Origin: Vibrio sp. J1-1
GTDB taxonomy: Bacteria > Pseudomonadota > Gammaproteobacteria > Enterobacterales > Vibrionaceae
Direction: 5' to 3'
Length of the DNA: 64,000 nucleotides
Assembly (NCBI RefSeq): GCF_021728395.1
Contig: NZ_JAKKCM010000006.1
Coordinates: 124,001-188,000, forward strand
Numbering within the stretch: the first letter of the stretch is position 1; every line of letters starts with the position of its first letter. Of the stretch, positions 39,451 to 49,822 are shown piece by piece. The position numbers and the translations under genes were made by a program. A model generated the notes under the pieces. That model searched no databases and was not told the origin of the DNA. It saw only the letters and a list, made by a program, of their open reading frames with translations.

Positions 39451-39620
39451 AGTTGCCCTCTTTGAGTATCTTTCTCACTCATTATAGTAAGTAATACTAA
39501 TTCCAACAAACACTTGCTCGTAATTCTAGACAATTTTTACGCAAAGTATACATTGAAGAAATGTCTTTTATTAAGATAGTTTACCGATATTAGTATTACT
39601 ACTTTTATTACAATAAATAT

Positions 39621-39648
39621 AAAAAAGGAGCCTTGCGGCCCCTTTTTT
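39621..39648 (-). terminator. Intrinsic terminator after rpsA
   Basis: On the minus strand AAAAAAGGGGCC-GCAA-GGCTCCTTTTTT, a stem with a GCAA tetraloop followed by a T run. Confidence 0.92.
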
Positions 39649-39663
39649 GCTTAAGCGAGTATA

Positions 39664-41334
39664 TTATTCGCCTTTAGCTGCTTTGAAAGCGTCAGCCATT
39701 GCGTTACCGAATGCATTGTCATCTTGCTTGTTGATAGATGCCATTGCTTCTTGCTCTTCAGCTTCGTCTTTAGCTTTGATAGATAGGTTGATTACGCGGT
39801 TCTTACGGTCTACACCTGTGAACTTAGCTTCAACAACATCACCAGCGCTTAGGATTAGAGAAGCATCTTCTACGCGATCGCGAGATGCTTCAGAAGCACG
39901 GATGTAACCTTCAACGCCTTCTGCGATTTCAACAGTAGCACCTTTAGCGTCAACAGCAGTTACAGTAGCGTTAACTAGAGTACCTTTCTTGTTGTCAGCA
40001 ACGTAAGCATTGAATGGGTCGTTTTCCATTTGCTTAACGCCTAGAGAGATACGCTCACGCTCTGCATCTACTGCTAGAACAACTGCAGAGATCTCGTCGC
40101 CTTTCTTGTACTCACGTACAGCTTCTTCGCCAGCAACATTCCAAGAAATGTCAGATAGGTGAACTAGACCGTCGATGCCGCCTTCTAGACCGATGAAGAT
40201 ACCGAAGTCAGTGATAGACTTGATCTTACCAGTAACTTTGTCGCCTTTAGCTTGTGCTTCAGCGAATGACTGCCATGGGTTAGCTTTACACTGTTTCAGA
40301 CCTAGAGAGATACGACGACGCTCTTCGTCGATTTCAAGAACCATAACCTCAACTTCGTCGCCAACATTAACAACTTTAGATGGGTGGATGTTCTTGTTAG
40401 TCCAATCCATTTCTGAAACGTGAACTAGACCTTCAACGCCTTCTTCGATTTCAACGAAGCAGCCGTAATCAGTTAGGTTAGTTACGCGACCAGTTAGTTT
40501 GTGACCTTCTGGGTAACGCTTAGCGATTGCTACCCATGGATCTTCGCCTAGTTGCTTAAGACCTAGTGATACGCGAGTACGCTCACGATCGAACTTAAGA
40601 ACTTTAACTTGGATCTCGTCACCAACGTTAACGATTTCAGATGGGTGCTTAACGCGCTTCCAAGCCATATCAGTGATATGTAGAAGACCGTCAACGCCAC
40701 CTAGGTCAACGAACGCACCGTAGTCAGTAAGGTTCTTAACGATACCTTTAACTTCAGAACCTTCTTGTAGAGTTTCTAGAAGCTCGTCACGCTCAACACT
40801 GTTTTCAGATTCGATAACAGCACGACGTGAAACAACTACGTTGTTACGTTTTTGGTCAAGTTTGATAACTTTGAACTCTAGCTCTTTGTTTTCTAGGTGA
40901 GCAGTGTCGCGGATTGGGCGTACGTCTACTAGAGAGCCAGGAAGGAAAGCACGGATACCGTTTAGTTCAACAGTGAAACCGCCTTTAACTTTACCGTTGA
41001 TGATACCAACAACAGTTTCAGCTTCTTCGTAAGCTTTCTCAAGTACGATCCAAGCTTCGTGACGCTTAGCTTTCTCACGAGAAAGTTGAGTTTCACCGAA
41101 ACCATCTTCAACAGCGTCTAGAGCTACGTCTACTTCAGCGCCAACTTCAACTTCAAGTTCGCCAGCAGCGTTCTTGAACTGTTCAGCAGGGATAGCAGAT
41201 TCAGACTTAAGACCAGCGTCAACAAGAACGAAACCGTTCTCGATAGCTACTACAGTACCTTTAACGATGCTGCCTTGTTGGAATTCTGTTTCGTTTAGAA
41301 ACTCTTCAAAGAGTTGAGCAAAAGATTCAGTCAT
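39664..41334 (-). CDS. rpsA: 30S ribosomal protein S1
   Basis: 556 aa (E. coli 557) with six S1 RNA-binding repeats; repeated motifs such as [41 protein letters not shown] and [20 protein letters not shown] are clear. Required for translation initiation on most mRNAs. Codon use is strongly biased, as expected for a highly expressed gene. Downstream of cmk by 110 bp. Confidence 0.98.
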   Translation of the reverse strand: MTESFAQLFEEFLNETEFQQGSIVKGTVVAIENGFVLVDAGLKSESAIPAEQFKNAAGELEVEVGAEVDVALDAVEDGFGETQLSREKAKRHEAWIVLEKAYEEAETVVGIINGKVKGGFTVELNGIRAFLPGSLVDVRPIRDTAHLENKELEFKVIKLDQKRNNVVVSRRAVIESENSVERDELLETLQEGSEVKGIVKNLTDYGAFVDLGGVDGLLHITDMAWKRVKHPSEIVNVGDEIQVKVLKFDRERTRVSLGLKQLGEDPWVAIAKRYPEGHKLTGRVTNLTDYGCFVEIEEGVEGLVHVSEMDWTNKNIHPSKVVNVGDEVEVMVLEIDEERRRISLGLKQCKANPWQSFAEAQAKGDKVTGKIKSITDFGIFIGLEGGIDGLVHLSDISWNVAGEEAVREYKKGDEISAVVLAVDAERERISLGVKQMENDPFNAYVADNKKGTLVNATVTAVDAKGATVEIAEGVEGYIRASEASRDRVEDASLILSAGDVVEAKFTGVDRKNRVINLSIKAKDEAEEQEAMASINKQDDNAFGNAMADAFKAAKGE

Positions 41335-41444
41335 TTATTTAATCTTCAATAAATTAAACGTCCACGGGTATCCTACCGCATGGGGTTATTAAATTCGCCG
41401 GTCATCATCCTTGCGACCAACGCTCTTAGCCTAGTAGAGTATCG

Positions 41445-42125
41445 TTACTCAACTAGCTTCGATTCGATATATTGTAGTGCCTTTTCTACCACTTCGTCGA
41501 TAGACAACGATGTAGAATCTAGCACAAGCGCATCCTCTGCAGGGCGTAGTGGCGCCACTGGGCGGTTACGATCGCGATCGTCACGCTCTTGGATCTCGCT
41601 TAAAAGGTCAGCAAACTTAACATCTAACCCTTTATCTTGCAACTGTTTAAGGCGTCTATTTGCACGCTCTTCTGCGCTCGCATCAAGGAAAATTTTCGCT
41701 TGTGCATGTGGAAATACAACGGTTCCCATATCACGGCCATCGGCAACCAAACCTGGCGCCGCTTCAAAGGCACGCTGACGACGCAATAACGCTTCACGAA
41801 CACGTGGTAGCGCAGCGACTTTAGATGCAGCCATACCCGTTTCTTCTTTACGAAGCTCACCGGAGACATCTTCGCCTTCTAAGATAACCTTAACCAAGTC
41901 ACCTTCAGCGATAAATTGAACATCTAGGTGTGTAGCCAGTGGGACAAGTGCGTCCTCAGACTCAGTATCAACACCATGGTGAATAGCAGCCAGTGCAAGT
42001 ACTCGATAAATCGCGCCAGAGTCTAAGAGTTGGAAACCCAACTTTTTTGCTAGCAACATACACAAAGTGCCTTTACCTGCACCACTCGGTCCATCTACGG
42101 TTACAACCGGAGTTTGAGAGGACAT
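41445..42125 (-). CDS. cmk: Cytidylate kinase
   Basis: 226 aa from the ATG at 42125, preferred over a GTG four codons upstream because GGAG lies 7 nt before it and the product then begins [19 protein letters not shown] like other Cmk proteins. The P-loop GPSGAGKGT and [11 protein letters not shown] and RDDRDRNR segments are diagnostic. Phosphorylates CMP and dCMP. First gene before rpsA. Confidence 0.96.
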   Translation of the reverse strand: MSSQTPVVTVDGPSGAGKGTLCMLLAKKLGFQLLDSGAIYRVLALAAIHHGVDTESEDALVPLATHLDVQFIAEGDLVKVILEGEDVSGELRKEETGMAASKVAALPRVREALLRRQRAFEAAPGLVADGRDMGTVVFPHAQAKIFLDASAEERANRRLKQLQDKGLDVKFADLLSEIQERDDRDRNRPVAPLRPAEDALVLDSTSLSIDEVVEKALQYIESKLVE

Positions 42126-42282
42126 GTTCTTCTCCACCTATTATTTCTTTTAGCAATTTGCTCGGTTTTCGAGGCGCGCATTATAAGGGAAATTGCCCTT
42201 TCGGGCGAGGAAAAATGTCATTCCATGCATCACACTGCATGAGCAGCCTGATTTATAAGTAAATTTAAAAACTCAAATAAAA

Positions 42283-42308
42283 ATGGCGAGAGCTTTCACC
42301 CTCGCCAT
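42283..42308 (-). terminator. Intrinsic terminator after sohB
   Basis: ATGGCGAG/CTCGCCAT stem with a 10-nt loop; on the minus strand followed by TTTTATTT. Confidence 0.85.
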
Positions 42309-42335
42309 GTTCAAATTGGATATCACTTTTCGTGG

Positions 42336-43397
42336 TTACACGATTGGCTTTTGACCACGCTCAGCCAACTTTAAGATGACACTGTCTGCCACTTTGCTCG
42401 CAACACCCGCTAGCTTATCAGCCAGTTTTTTCTTCGGTACGTAGTGAACGGCTAACACTGTCTTGTCTTTGCATGCCGCAACAACGAGATCATCAGACGT
42501 GCATATTTCGTCGACCAGACCGCGCTCTTTTGCCTGAGTACCAAACCAGTGTTCGCCAGTTGCGACTTTTTCTAACTCTAAGCTTGGGCGACGCTCTCGA
42601 ATAAAGTCTTTGAACAGTACATGAGTTTCTTCTAGCTCTTGCTTGAATTTATCACGGGCTTTATCGGTGTTCTCTCCAAACATAGTCAGGGTACGTTTGT
42701 ACTCACCTGCGGTAAGTTGTTCGTACTCAATATCATGCTTCTTCAATAACTTATTGAAGTTTGGAATTTGTGCGATCACGCCAATTGAGCCGACAATGGC
42801 AAATGGTGCAGAGACAATTTTGTCTGCCACACAGGCCATCATATAACCACCACTTGCCGCAACTTTATCCACGGCGATAGTTAATGGAAAACCAGCAGAT
42901 TTAATGCGATCAAGCTGAGAAGACGCCAAGCCGTAGCCGTGAACCATGCCACCACCAGACTCTAAACGCAGTAAGATTTCATCCCCTTCACGAGCCACCG
43001 CCAAAATCGTGGTGATCTCTTCACGTAATGAGTTTACTTCTTTGGCATCAATACTGCCTTTGAAGTCAAGAACAAACAAGTGTGGTTCGCGTTTGCTATC
43101 TAACTCACCTTCTTTACTTGCTTGTTTAATCTCTTTCTCGCGGGATTTATTTTTTTCTTTTTCTTCTTTCTTGATCGCTTTGTCACGAGCTTTGATGAAA
43201 GCCTCATCGTGTAAATGATGCTCTAGTTGCTCAACAGACTGCTTATGCTGCTCAGAAAGGTTTGTGATCTCAAGTTCACCTTTTGCAGCACCTGATTTAC
43301 CGCCTACCGATTTAACAAGGATTAGAATGACAATGATCGCAGCGACAACCGTCACAATCTTGGCCAAGAATAAACCGTAATCTAATAAAAATTCCAA
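42336..43397 (-). CDS. sohB: Protease SohB (SppA-type inner-membrane serine peptidase)
   Basis: 353 aa. A membrane helix at about residues 8-28 is followed by a charged coiled-coil linker (about 45-100, many Lys and Glu) and an S49 peptidase domain with LLRLESGGGMVHGYG and the nucleophile serine in KVAASGGYMMACVAD; the general-base Lys lies downstream near QLTAGEYKRTLTMFG. The product faces the periplasm. Monocistronic, divergent from yciK. Confidence 0.94.
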   Translation of the reverse strand: MEFLLDYGLFLAKIVTVVAAIIVILILVKSVGGKSGAAKGELEITNLSEQHKQSVEQLEHHLHDEAFIKARDKAIKKEEKEKNKSREKEIKQASKEGELDSKREPHLFVLDFKGSIDAKEVNSLREEITTILAVAREGDEILLRLESGGGMVHGYGLASSQLDRIKSAGFPLTIAVDKVAASGGYMMACVADKIVSAPFAIVGSIGVIAQIPNFNKLLKKHDIEYEQLTAGEYKRTLTMFGENTDKARDKFKQELEETHVLFKDFIRERRPSLELEKVATGEHWFGTQAKERGLVDEICTSDDLVVAACKDKTVLAVHYVPKKKLADKLAGVASKVADSVILKLAERGQKPIV

Positions 43398-43652
43398 TGA
43401 GAGCTCCTTTATCTCACTCCAGCGAATATGTCGCTATGCTACACCGAAAAATCAGAGAGAAGGCAACTTGGTTTGTAACCAGTTGTTCTGATTGATAGCA
43501 TACCTAACGGACGTTCTGGAATTGGTATAACATATGAATTGGTGTATTGTAACCATCTTGTCACGATTACCAAGATTTTCCATTAAGAAAGCGGCGTAAT
43601 TAACGCCAATTAACTATCATGGACCCACTTACAATAATAAGGATTAAACACC

Positions 43653-44399
43653 GTGGACTACTCCGTTTCAGCAGATGCCTTAAAAGATAAAGTCATTCTT
43701 GTTACCGGCGCAGGTAATGGTATTGGCCGTCAAGCCGCACTTTCATACGCAAAGCACGGTGCAACGGTGATCTTATTGGGCAGAAACGTTCAAAACCTTG
43801 AATCCATTTACGACGAAATTGAAGCCGCTGGTTACCCACAAGCCGCAATTATTCCTCTTGATTTAAAAGGGGCAACAAAGCAGAACTACATTGATATGGC
43901 AGAGACGATCGAAGGCCAATTCGGACGCCTTGATGGTCTGCTGCACAACGCGGGTGTTTTGAGCACACTGTGTCCATTCGAACAGATCAAAGAAGAAGAC
44001 TTCGACGACATCATGCAAATCAACGTGAAAGCCGAAGTTCTGATGACTCAGGCGCTGCTCCCTGCGATGAAAAAAGCTGAAGCAGGCCGTATTATCTTTA
44101 CCTCTTCTACCGTTGGCCACTCTGGCCGTGCTTTCTGGGGCCCATACGCGATCTCAAAATTCGCGGTAGAAGGCATGATGCAAACCCTGGCTGATGAGCT
44201 AAGTGATACGCCAATGCGCGTTAATGCGATCAACCCAGGTGCCACACGTACTCGCATGCGTGAAAAAGCGTACCCAGGTGAAGATGCCAATCTGCTGAAA
44301 ACACCACAGGATCTGATGCCGTTGTATCTACACCTGATGGACCCAAGTGTGACTGATGTGAATGGTCAGTGTATTGACGCACAACCGAAGCGTAAGTGA
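43653..44399 (+). CDS. yciK: YciK-type short-chain dehydrogenase
   Basis: 248-aa SDR oxidoreductase. NAD(P)-binding VTGAGNGIGRQAA (residues about 18-30), LHNAGVL, and the catalytic S and Y-x3-K in TSSTVG and GPYAISKFA. Sequence and neighbourhood (next to sohB) match YciK; natural substrate not established. Starts with GTG behind AAGGATTAAACACC. Followed by a strong terminator. Confidence 0.92.
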   Translation: MDYSVSADALKDKVILVTGAGNGIGRQAALSYAKHGATVILLGRNVQNLESIYDEIEAAGYPQAAIIPLDLKGATKQNYIDMAETIEGQFGRLDGLLHNAGVLSTLCPFEQIKEEDFDDIMQINVKAEVLMTQALLPAMKKAEAGRIIFTSSTVGHSGRAFWGPYAISKFAVEGMMQTLADELSDTPMRVNAINPGATRTRMREKAYPGEDANLLKTPQDLMPLYLHLMDPSVTDVNGQCIDAQPKRK

Positions 44400-44430
44400 T
44401 TACGTTTTCACTCCTTCACATAACTGATTG

Positions 44431-44456
44431 AAAAGGCAGCCAACGCTGCCTTTTTT
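44431..44456 (+). terminator. Intrinsic terminator after yciK
   Basis: AAAAGGCAGC-CAAC-GCTGCCTTTTTT, a perfect stem with a T tail. Confidence 0.93.
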
Positions 44457-44503
44457 ATTTCTCTCGCCACAAAAATCTTGCTACTTTTCACCATAGAAAT
44501 ATA

Positions 44504-44519
44504 CTGTATATATATACAG
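44504..44519. promoter_or_regulatory. LexA (SOS) box of the imuA-imuB-dnaE2 operon
   Basis: CTGTATATATATACAG is a perfect 16-bp palindrome that fits the gammaproteobacterial LexA consensus CTG-N10-CAG exactly. It ends only 10 bp before the imuA start codon, so a bound repressor would cover the promoter or early transcript. Confidence 0.93.
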
Positions 44520-44529
44520 GTATTTAGTT

Positions 44530-45222
44530 ATGCAAGATATTATTCAGCACTTAAAAAGCCAACATCTTGTTTGGCAGGCAAATTTAACCAAAGCGGACTC
44601 ACATCAGTTCCTCAATAGCTCCGGCTTTCCAGAACTGGACACGCTGCTGGGTGGAGGCTTTCCACCGCATGGAGTGATCGAGATGGAGTCTATAGGCAGT
44701 GTCGGTGAATTACGTTTATTGGCGCCTTATTTGAAATCATCGCTAACCAGAGGCGTCACCGCCTTTATTCAGCCGCCAGCGTTAATGAATCCACTCTTTC
44801 TGCACAGTATCGGCTTAGATATTAATCAAGTCTGGGTCATCACACCGGAGCATCAGCGTGATGCACTCTGGGCCGCGGAGCAGTGCCTAAAAAGTAGTGT
44901 GTGTAGCAATGTATTACTGTGGCAAGACGAGCTTGAGATCCATCAAGTCAAGCGTCTACAAGTCGCCAGTGAGCAAGGATCTTGCCCTCTATTTATGTTG
45001 AAGCCAATCAGAGCGAACCGTCTATCCCTGCCTGTCTCACTTAGCCTCAAAGTACAAGGGAGTGAGCAAGGCGTCAGCGTTGAGGTATTAAAGCGTAAAG
45101 GTGGCTGGAGCAAAGGTCGGGTCGAAATTAACTACCACCATCATTACCCACGACTGGTCGTGCCGACTAAGACTCATATTCCATCGACAGTCGTGAATTT
45201 CCCGATGTTAAATCAAGGGTAA
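44530..45222 (+). CDS. imuA: ImuA, SOS mutagenesis cassette protein
   Basis: 230-aa RecA/SulA-like protein with FPELDTLLGGGFPPHGVIEM resembling the RecA core start but without an intact Walker A. It is the accessory protein of the ImuA-ImuB-DnaE2 translesion complex. Directly behind a perfect LexA box; the RBS is poor and the 5' leader must be very short. 4 bp to imuB, so cotranscribed. Confidence 0.9.
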   Translation: MQDIIQHLKSQHLVWQANLTKADSHQFLNSSGFPELDTLLGGGFPPHGVIEMESIGSVGELRLLAPYLKSSLTRGVTAFIQPPALMNPLFLHSIGLDINQVWVITPEHQRDALWAAEQCLKSSVCSNVLLWQDELEIHQVKRLQVASEQGSCPLFMLKPIRANRLSLPVSLSLKVQGSEQGVSVEVLKRKGGWSKGRVEINYHHHYPRLVVPTKTHIPSTVVNFPMLNQG

Positions 45223-45226
45223 TACT

Positions 45227-46630
45227 ATGCCTTTATGGATTTACTTACACTTCCCTCGCCTGCAATTGGACACACTCTTTCGTGGCAACCAAGAACAGCC
45301 AGTGGTGATAGTCGAAAGCCAGCGTTGTCGCATCATTCAATACAACGATATTGCAAAACAACATGGCATTAAACCCAATATGGGACTTGGGAGTGCGGCG
45401 TCTTTATGTCGTGACTTACAGGTACACCCTTATCATCCACAAACCGAACTGAAGAAATTACAGGAAGTTGCCCAGTGGTTATATCTGATCACGTCTGATG
45501 TCGTTCTGATGCCAAATCAGGGAATCCTGCTACGCGCAACACCTATGCTCAGCCTCTATGATGGGCTGCAAAACTACTGGCACAAAGTCTCTACTCACCT
45601 CGCCACACTAAAACTGAGTGTTCAGTTTGGCTGTGGGTTTTCCCCATTGTCAGCCAAACTCATGGCATTGTCTGGAAGTAACCTATTGATTGAAGACAAA
45701 GCGTCTATTCAACAATCACTCTCCTCTTTGCCATTAACACTGACTGATTTATCCACTGTAACGGTTGATAAATTGCAGCGTGTCGGCGTAAGTACTCTAC
45801 AAAACCTACTTGAGTTGCCGCTGCAAGATATCGCTCGCCGTTTTGATATTGATTTAGTGAACTACGTGGGTCGTCTGACAGGCCAATTTAAGCACCCTGT
45901 CGATTTTTATCATCCAACAGAATCATTCCAGGTGTATTTGGAGTTGTTGTTTGAGCTCGAAAATGTTCAATGGCTCGAGAGGCCGCTCGTGAAGTTACTT
46001 CGTCAACTCGAAACCTTTTTAAAGTTAAGAGACAAAGTGGCTTTCGAGCTTTGCTTAACGCTCCACCAGCGAGATAAACACCAGCAATCTGTTCAACTCA
46101 CTTCAGCACAAGGCGATTACTTATGTCATCGTTGGCAGCAGCTCGCCAGTTTGAGCCTAGAATCTCTAACACTCAATGGCCCTGTGATTGGCCTGACTTT
46201 ACAGATCATTCGTCAAGGTGAACCTATCAGCAGTGCTTGCGACCTCTTTTCTGGTCAGAAAGGCCAAATGAATCCGTTAGATCTGCTCTCTTTGTTGCAA
46301 GCCAAAATGGGAAAACACTCCGTACTCAAGCCCGATATTGCTTATGACCCAAGACCAGAAAAAACCTGTCAATATCGTTCGGCCGACGAACCCGACATCG
46401 CGCTTTCATCCATTCCTCAACTGCTGCGTCCGGCGATGCAGTTACCGAGCCCCATGCCACTCCAAGAACAGGTTTCTCTGGTACACGGACCGGAACGAAT
46501 TGTGTCAGGATGGTGGGATGGCGATGAGATCATGCGCGATTACTACATTGCACACACCAGACAAGGCCGCTGGTTATGGGTGTTTCGCGATCAATATAAA
46601 CATTGGTTTCTTCACGGGTATTTTTGTTAA
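45227..46630 (+). CDS. imuB: ImuB, catalytically inactive Y-family polymerase-like protein
   Basis: 467 aa with the Y-family (DinB/UmuC) fold. The usual first catalytic motif (D-x-D-x-F-F) is replaced by IYLHFPRLQLDTL, and the second (S-x-D-E) by RATPMLSLYDGL, so polymerase activity is not expected. ImuB acts as the hub linking ImuA, DnaE2 and the beta clamp. C-terminal region WWDGDEIMRDYYIAHT is typical. 3 bp before dnaE2. Confidence 0.93.
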   Translation: MPLWIYLHFPRLQLDTLFRGNQEQPVVIVESQRCRIIQYNDIAKQHGIKPNMGLGSAASLCRDLQVHPYHPQTELKKLQEVAQWLYLITSDVVLMPNQGILLRATPMLSLYDGLQNYWHKVSTHLATLKLSVQFGCGFSPLSAKLMALSGSNLLIEDKASIQQSLSSLPLTLTDLSTVTVDKLQRVGVSTLQNLLELPLQDIARRFDIDLVNYVGRLTGQFKHPVDFYHPTESFQVYLELLFELENVQWLERPLVKLLRQLETFLKLRDKVAFELCLTLHQRDKHQQSVQLTSAQGDYLCHRWQQLASLSLESLTLNGPVIGLTLQIIRQGEPISSACDLFSGQKGQMNPLDLLSLLQAKMGKHSVLKPDIAYDPRPEKTCQYRSADEPDIALSSIPQLLRPAMQLPSPMPLQEQVSLVHGPERIVSGWWDGDEIMRDYYIAHTRQGRWLWVFRDQYKHWFLHGYFC

Positions 46631-46633
46631 GTC

Positions 46634-49600
46634 ATGACGAGTTACGCAGAACTGTTTTGTCAGTCCAATTTTTCTTTTCTTACCGGAGCTTCTCATGCAG
46701 AAGAACTGGTGCTGCAAGCTGCTTTTTACCGTTACCAAGCCATTGCGATCACCGATGAATGCTCCGTCGCAGGTGTCGTAAAAGCACATACAACGATCCA
46801 GCAGCATAAGCTCGATATCAAACAAATCGTAGGAAGCATGTTTTGGCTCAATGATGAATGCCAGGTTGTCTTATTGTGTCCATGCCGTAAAGCTTATGCA
46901 GAACTTTGCCGTATCATCACCAACGCAAGGCGGCGCAGTGAAAAAGGCAACTATCAACTCTCTGAATGGGATTTGATGACCATTCGTCATTGTTTGGTTC
47001 TATGGCTCCCCACCCACCAAAACAGCGACCATTACTGGGGACGCTGGTTAAACCAACATCATGCAAACCGCTTATGGGTTGCCATCCAACGTCACCTTGG
47101 GGGTGATGATTCGGCATATACCAACCATTGTGAAGAGCTCGCCCATGAACTCCAGTTACCAATCACCGCTTGTGGTGGTGTACTCATGCACTCGGTCGAA
47201 CGTCTACCACTACAACACGTCCTAACCGCAGTAAAACACGGTTGCAGCGTTGAAAATCTTGGGTTTGAACGACTTTCTAATGCAGAGCGTGCACTACGCC
47301 CACTGAACAAGATAGCCCGAGTCTACAAACCGAAATGGCTTGCAGAAAGCCAACACATCGCTAATTTGTGTGAATTTAAGCTGAGCGACCTGAAATACGA
47401 ATATCCTGCCGAATTAATCCCCGACGGTTATACACCCGATTCTTACTTGCGTATGTTAGTTGAACGCGGCAAGAAAAGACGTTTTCCTGAAGGTGTTCCA
47501 GAAGCCATCCAGCAAACTATAGAGAATGAACTTGCCTTAATTAAGGATCTGAAATACCACTATTACTTTTTAACCATTCACGACATTGTGATGTTTGCAA
47601 AAAAGCAAGGCATTCTCTATCAAGGACGTGGCTCTGCGGCAAACTCTGTCGTGTGCTATTGCCTGGAAATCACCTCCGTGGACCCAAGGCAAATCGCTGT
47701 ACTATTCGAGCGGTTTATCAGCAAAGAACGAGATGAGCCGCCCGATATTGATGTCGACTTTGAGCATGAACGCCGAGAAGAAGTCATTCAATACATCTAT
47801 AAAAAATACGGTCGTGAACGAGCAGCTCTGGCTGCAACCGTGATCAGTTATCGCTTCAAAAGCGCCGTCAGAGAAGTCGGTAAGGCATTGGGGATAGAAG
47901 AAACTCAGTTAGACTTTTTTATTAAGAACGTCAATCGCCGCGATCGTAGCCAAGGCTGGCAAGCGCAGATTGTCGAGCTCGGATTGCATCCAGAGTCACT
48001 CAAAGGGCAACAATTTATTCAACTGGTGAACGAGATCATCGGTTTTCCTCGTCACCTGTCTCAGCACGTCGGTGGCTTTGTGATTTCTTCCGGACCGTTA
48101 TACGAGTTAGTTCCGGTGGAAAACGCGGCGATGGAAGATCGCACCATCATTCAGTGGGATAAAGACGATTTAGAAAGCTTAAAACTGCTCAAGGTCGATG
48201 TACTCGCATTAGGCATGCTGAATGCGATCAGAAAGTGCTTTCAACTGGTCGAAAAGCACCACCAGCGATCACTGTCCATTGCAGAGATCACCCGACTTCA
48301 GGATGATCCCAACGTTTACCGTATGATCCAGAAAGCAGACACCGTCGGGGTATTTCAGATCGAATCCAGGGCACAAATGAGCATGCTCCCTCGCTTGAAG
48401 CCTGCCTGTTATTACGACTTGGTGATTCAAATTGCGATTGTACGCCCTGGGCCAATTCAAGGTGATATGGTTCACCCCTTCCTCAAAAGACGCAATGATG
48501 AAGAACCTGTCAGCTACCCATCAGAAGCAGTGAAAAGTGTCTTAGAGCGAACCATGGGCGTTCCGATATTTCAGGAACAGGTCATCAAGCTCGCAATGGT
48601 TGCAGCTGGCTTTAGTGGCGGTGAAGCCGACCAGCTACGCCGGGCGATGGCTGCCTGGAAAAAGAATGGCGATCTTGCCAAATTCAGGCCTAAGCTTATC
48701 GATGGTATGCGTGAGCGAGGCTACGATTTAGCCTTTGCGGAACGTATCTTCGAGCAAATTTGTGGTTTTGGTGAATACGGCTTCCCGGAAAGTCATTCCG
48801 CTTCATTTGCGGTTCTGGCGTATTGTTCATCTTGGCTGAAATACTACTATCCTGCTGAGTTTTATACGGCGCTTTTAAACAGCCAACCCATGGGGTTCTA
48901 CAGCCCTTCCCAATTGGTGCAGGATGCTCGCCGCCATGGCATCGAAGTTTTGCCAGTCTGTATCAATCTTTCACGCTATCAGCACCACCTTATCCCACGT
49001 CCTAATGGTCGGTTGGGCGTACAGCTTGGCTTTCGTTTAGTCAAAGGATTCAACGAGGAAAGCGCAAACCGGCTTATTGAGCGCCGTCCTAAAAGCGGTT
49101 ATCGATCTATTCAGGAAGTAAAGCAAATCCTGAGAAATCGCCGCGATATCGAACTCTTAGCATCCGCGAATGCATTCCAGATATTGTCGGGCAATCGCTA
49201 CAGTGCTCGTTGGGCGGCCATGGACTCACTATCGGACTTACCTTTATTTCATGATGTGCAAGAGCCTGTTGCTAGTTATCAAACACAACCTTCTGAGTAT
49301 GAAAACCTAATTGAAGATTATGCCAGTACCGGGCTTTCTCTCAATCGTCATCCGATTACTTTATTGGATCAAGCGGGTAAGCTGCCTCGCTTTACTCGCA
49401 TGCAACAGTTAGTCGAGAAAGAACATAAATCACTGGTAACCGTTGTCGGGCTCGTCACCGGACGTCAATCTCCCGGTACCGCTGCGGGTGTTACTTTTAT
49501 CACTTTAGAAGACGACACCGGGAATATTAATGTTGTGGTATGGAGTGCCACTGCCCGGGCCCAAAAGCAAGCTTATCTCACATCCAAAGTGATGATGGTA

Positions 49601-49711
49601 AAAGGAATTTTAGAGAGAGAAGGAGATGTGACACACGTGATAGCAGGCAAACTGATTGATTGCACTCATAACCTAGTGGAGTTACAAAGCAAATCACGAG
49701 ACTTTCACTAG
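46634..49711 (+). CDS. dnaE2: Error-prone DNA polymerase DnaE2 (ImuC)
   Basis: 1025-aa C-family DNA polymerase. An N-terminal PHP domain (AELFCQSNFSFLTGASHAEE) is followed by the palm with catalytic aspartates D371, D373 and D375 in PPDIDVDFEHERRE, fingers, HhH and OB-fold (VTVVGLVTGRQSPGTAAG). Shorter than replicative DnaE (about 1160 aa), as usual for DnaE2. Carries out SOS-induced mutagenic translesion synthesis with ImuA and ImuB. Ends close to a repeat-end sequence and a bidirectional terminator. Confidence 0.95.
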   Translation: MTSYAELFCQSNFSFLTGASHAEELVLQAAFYRYQAIAITDECSVAGVVKAHTTIQQHKLDIKQIVGSMFWLNDECQVVLLCPCRKAYAELCRIITNARRRSEKGNYQLSEWDLMTIRHCLVLWLPTHQNSDHYWGRWLNQHHANRLWVAIQRHLGGDDSAYTNHCEELAHELQLPITACGGVLMHSVERLPLQHVLTAVKHGCSVENLGFERLSNAERALRPLNKIARVYKPKWLAESQHIANLCEFKLSDLKYEYPAELIPDGYTPDSYLRMLVERGKKRRFPEGVPEAIQQTIENELALIKDLKYHYYFLTIHDIVMFAKKQGILYQGRGSAANSVVCYCLEITSVDPRQIAVLFERFISKERDEPPDIDVDFEHERREEVIQYIYKKYGRERAALAATVISYRFKSAVREVGKALGIEETQLDFFIKNVNRRDRSQGWQAQIVELGLHPESLKGQQFIQLVNEIIGFPRHLSQHVGGFVISSGPLYELVPVENAAMEDRTIIQWDKDDLESLKLLKVDVLALGMLNAIRKCFQLVEKHHQRSLSIAEITRLQDDPNVYRMIQKADTVGVFQIESRAQMSMLPRLKPACYYDLVIQIAIVRPGPIQGDMVHPFLKRRNDEEPVSYPSEAVKSVLERTMGVPIFQEQVIKLAMVAAGFSGGEADQLRRAMAAWKKNGDLAKFRPKLIDGMRERGYDLAFAERIFEQICGFGEYGFPESHSASFAVLAYCSSWLKYYYPAEFYTALLNSQPMGFYSPSQLVQDARRHGIEVLPVCINLSRYQHHLIPRPNGRLGVQLGFRLVKGFNEESANRLIERRPKSGYRSIQEVKQILRNRRDIELLASANAFQILSGNRYSARWAAMDSLSDLPLFHDVQEPVASYQTQPSEYENLIEDYASTGLSLNRHPITLLDQAGKLPRFTRMQQLVEKEHKSLVTVVGLVTGRQSPGTAAGVTFITLEDDTGNINVVVWSATARAQKQAYLTSKVMMVKGILEREGDVTHVIAGKLIDCTHNLVELQSKSRDFH

Positions 49712-49728
49712 CGTTTGGGAATAGTACC

Positions 49729-49756
49729 AATCGTAGTAAGTAACAAGTAGTAAATA
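49729..49756. repeat. Solo end of the TACCAATC repeat family
   Basis: TACCAATCGTAGTAA, identical to the first 15 bases of the inverted right end of the 36157-36318 element, lies just after dnaE2 without a partner end nearby; a truncated copy. Confidence 0.5.
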
Positions 49757-49760
49757 ACAA

Positions 49761-49791
49761 AAAGGGATGAGAATTTAAGTCTCATCCCTTT
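49761..49791. terminator. Bidirectional terminator between dnaE2 and mlc
   Basis: AAAGGGATGAG/CTCATCCCTTT perfect 11-bp stem between convergent genes. Confidence 0.85.
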
Positions 49792-49822
49792 GATATGTCC
49801 GATATAAAGTCAGTAAAAGAGA

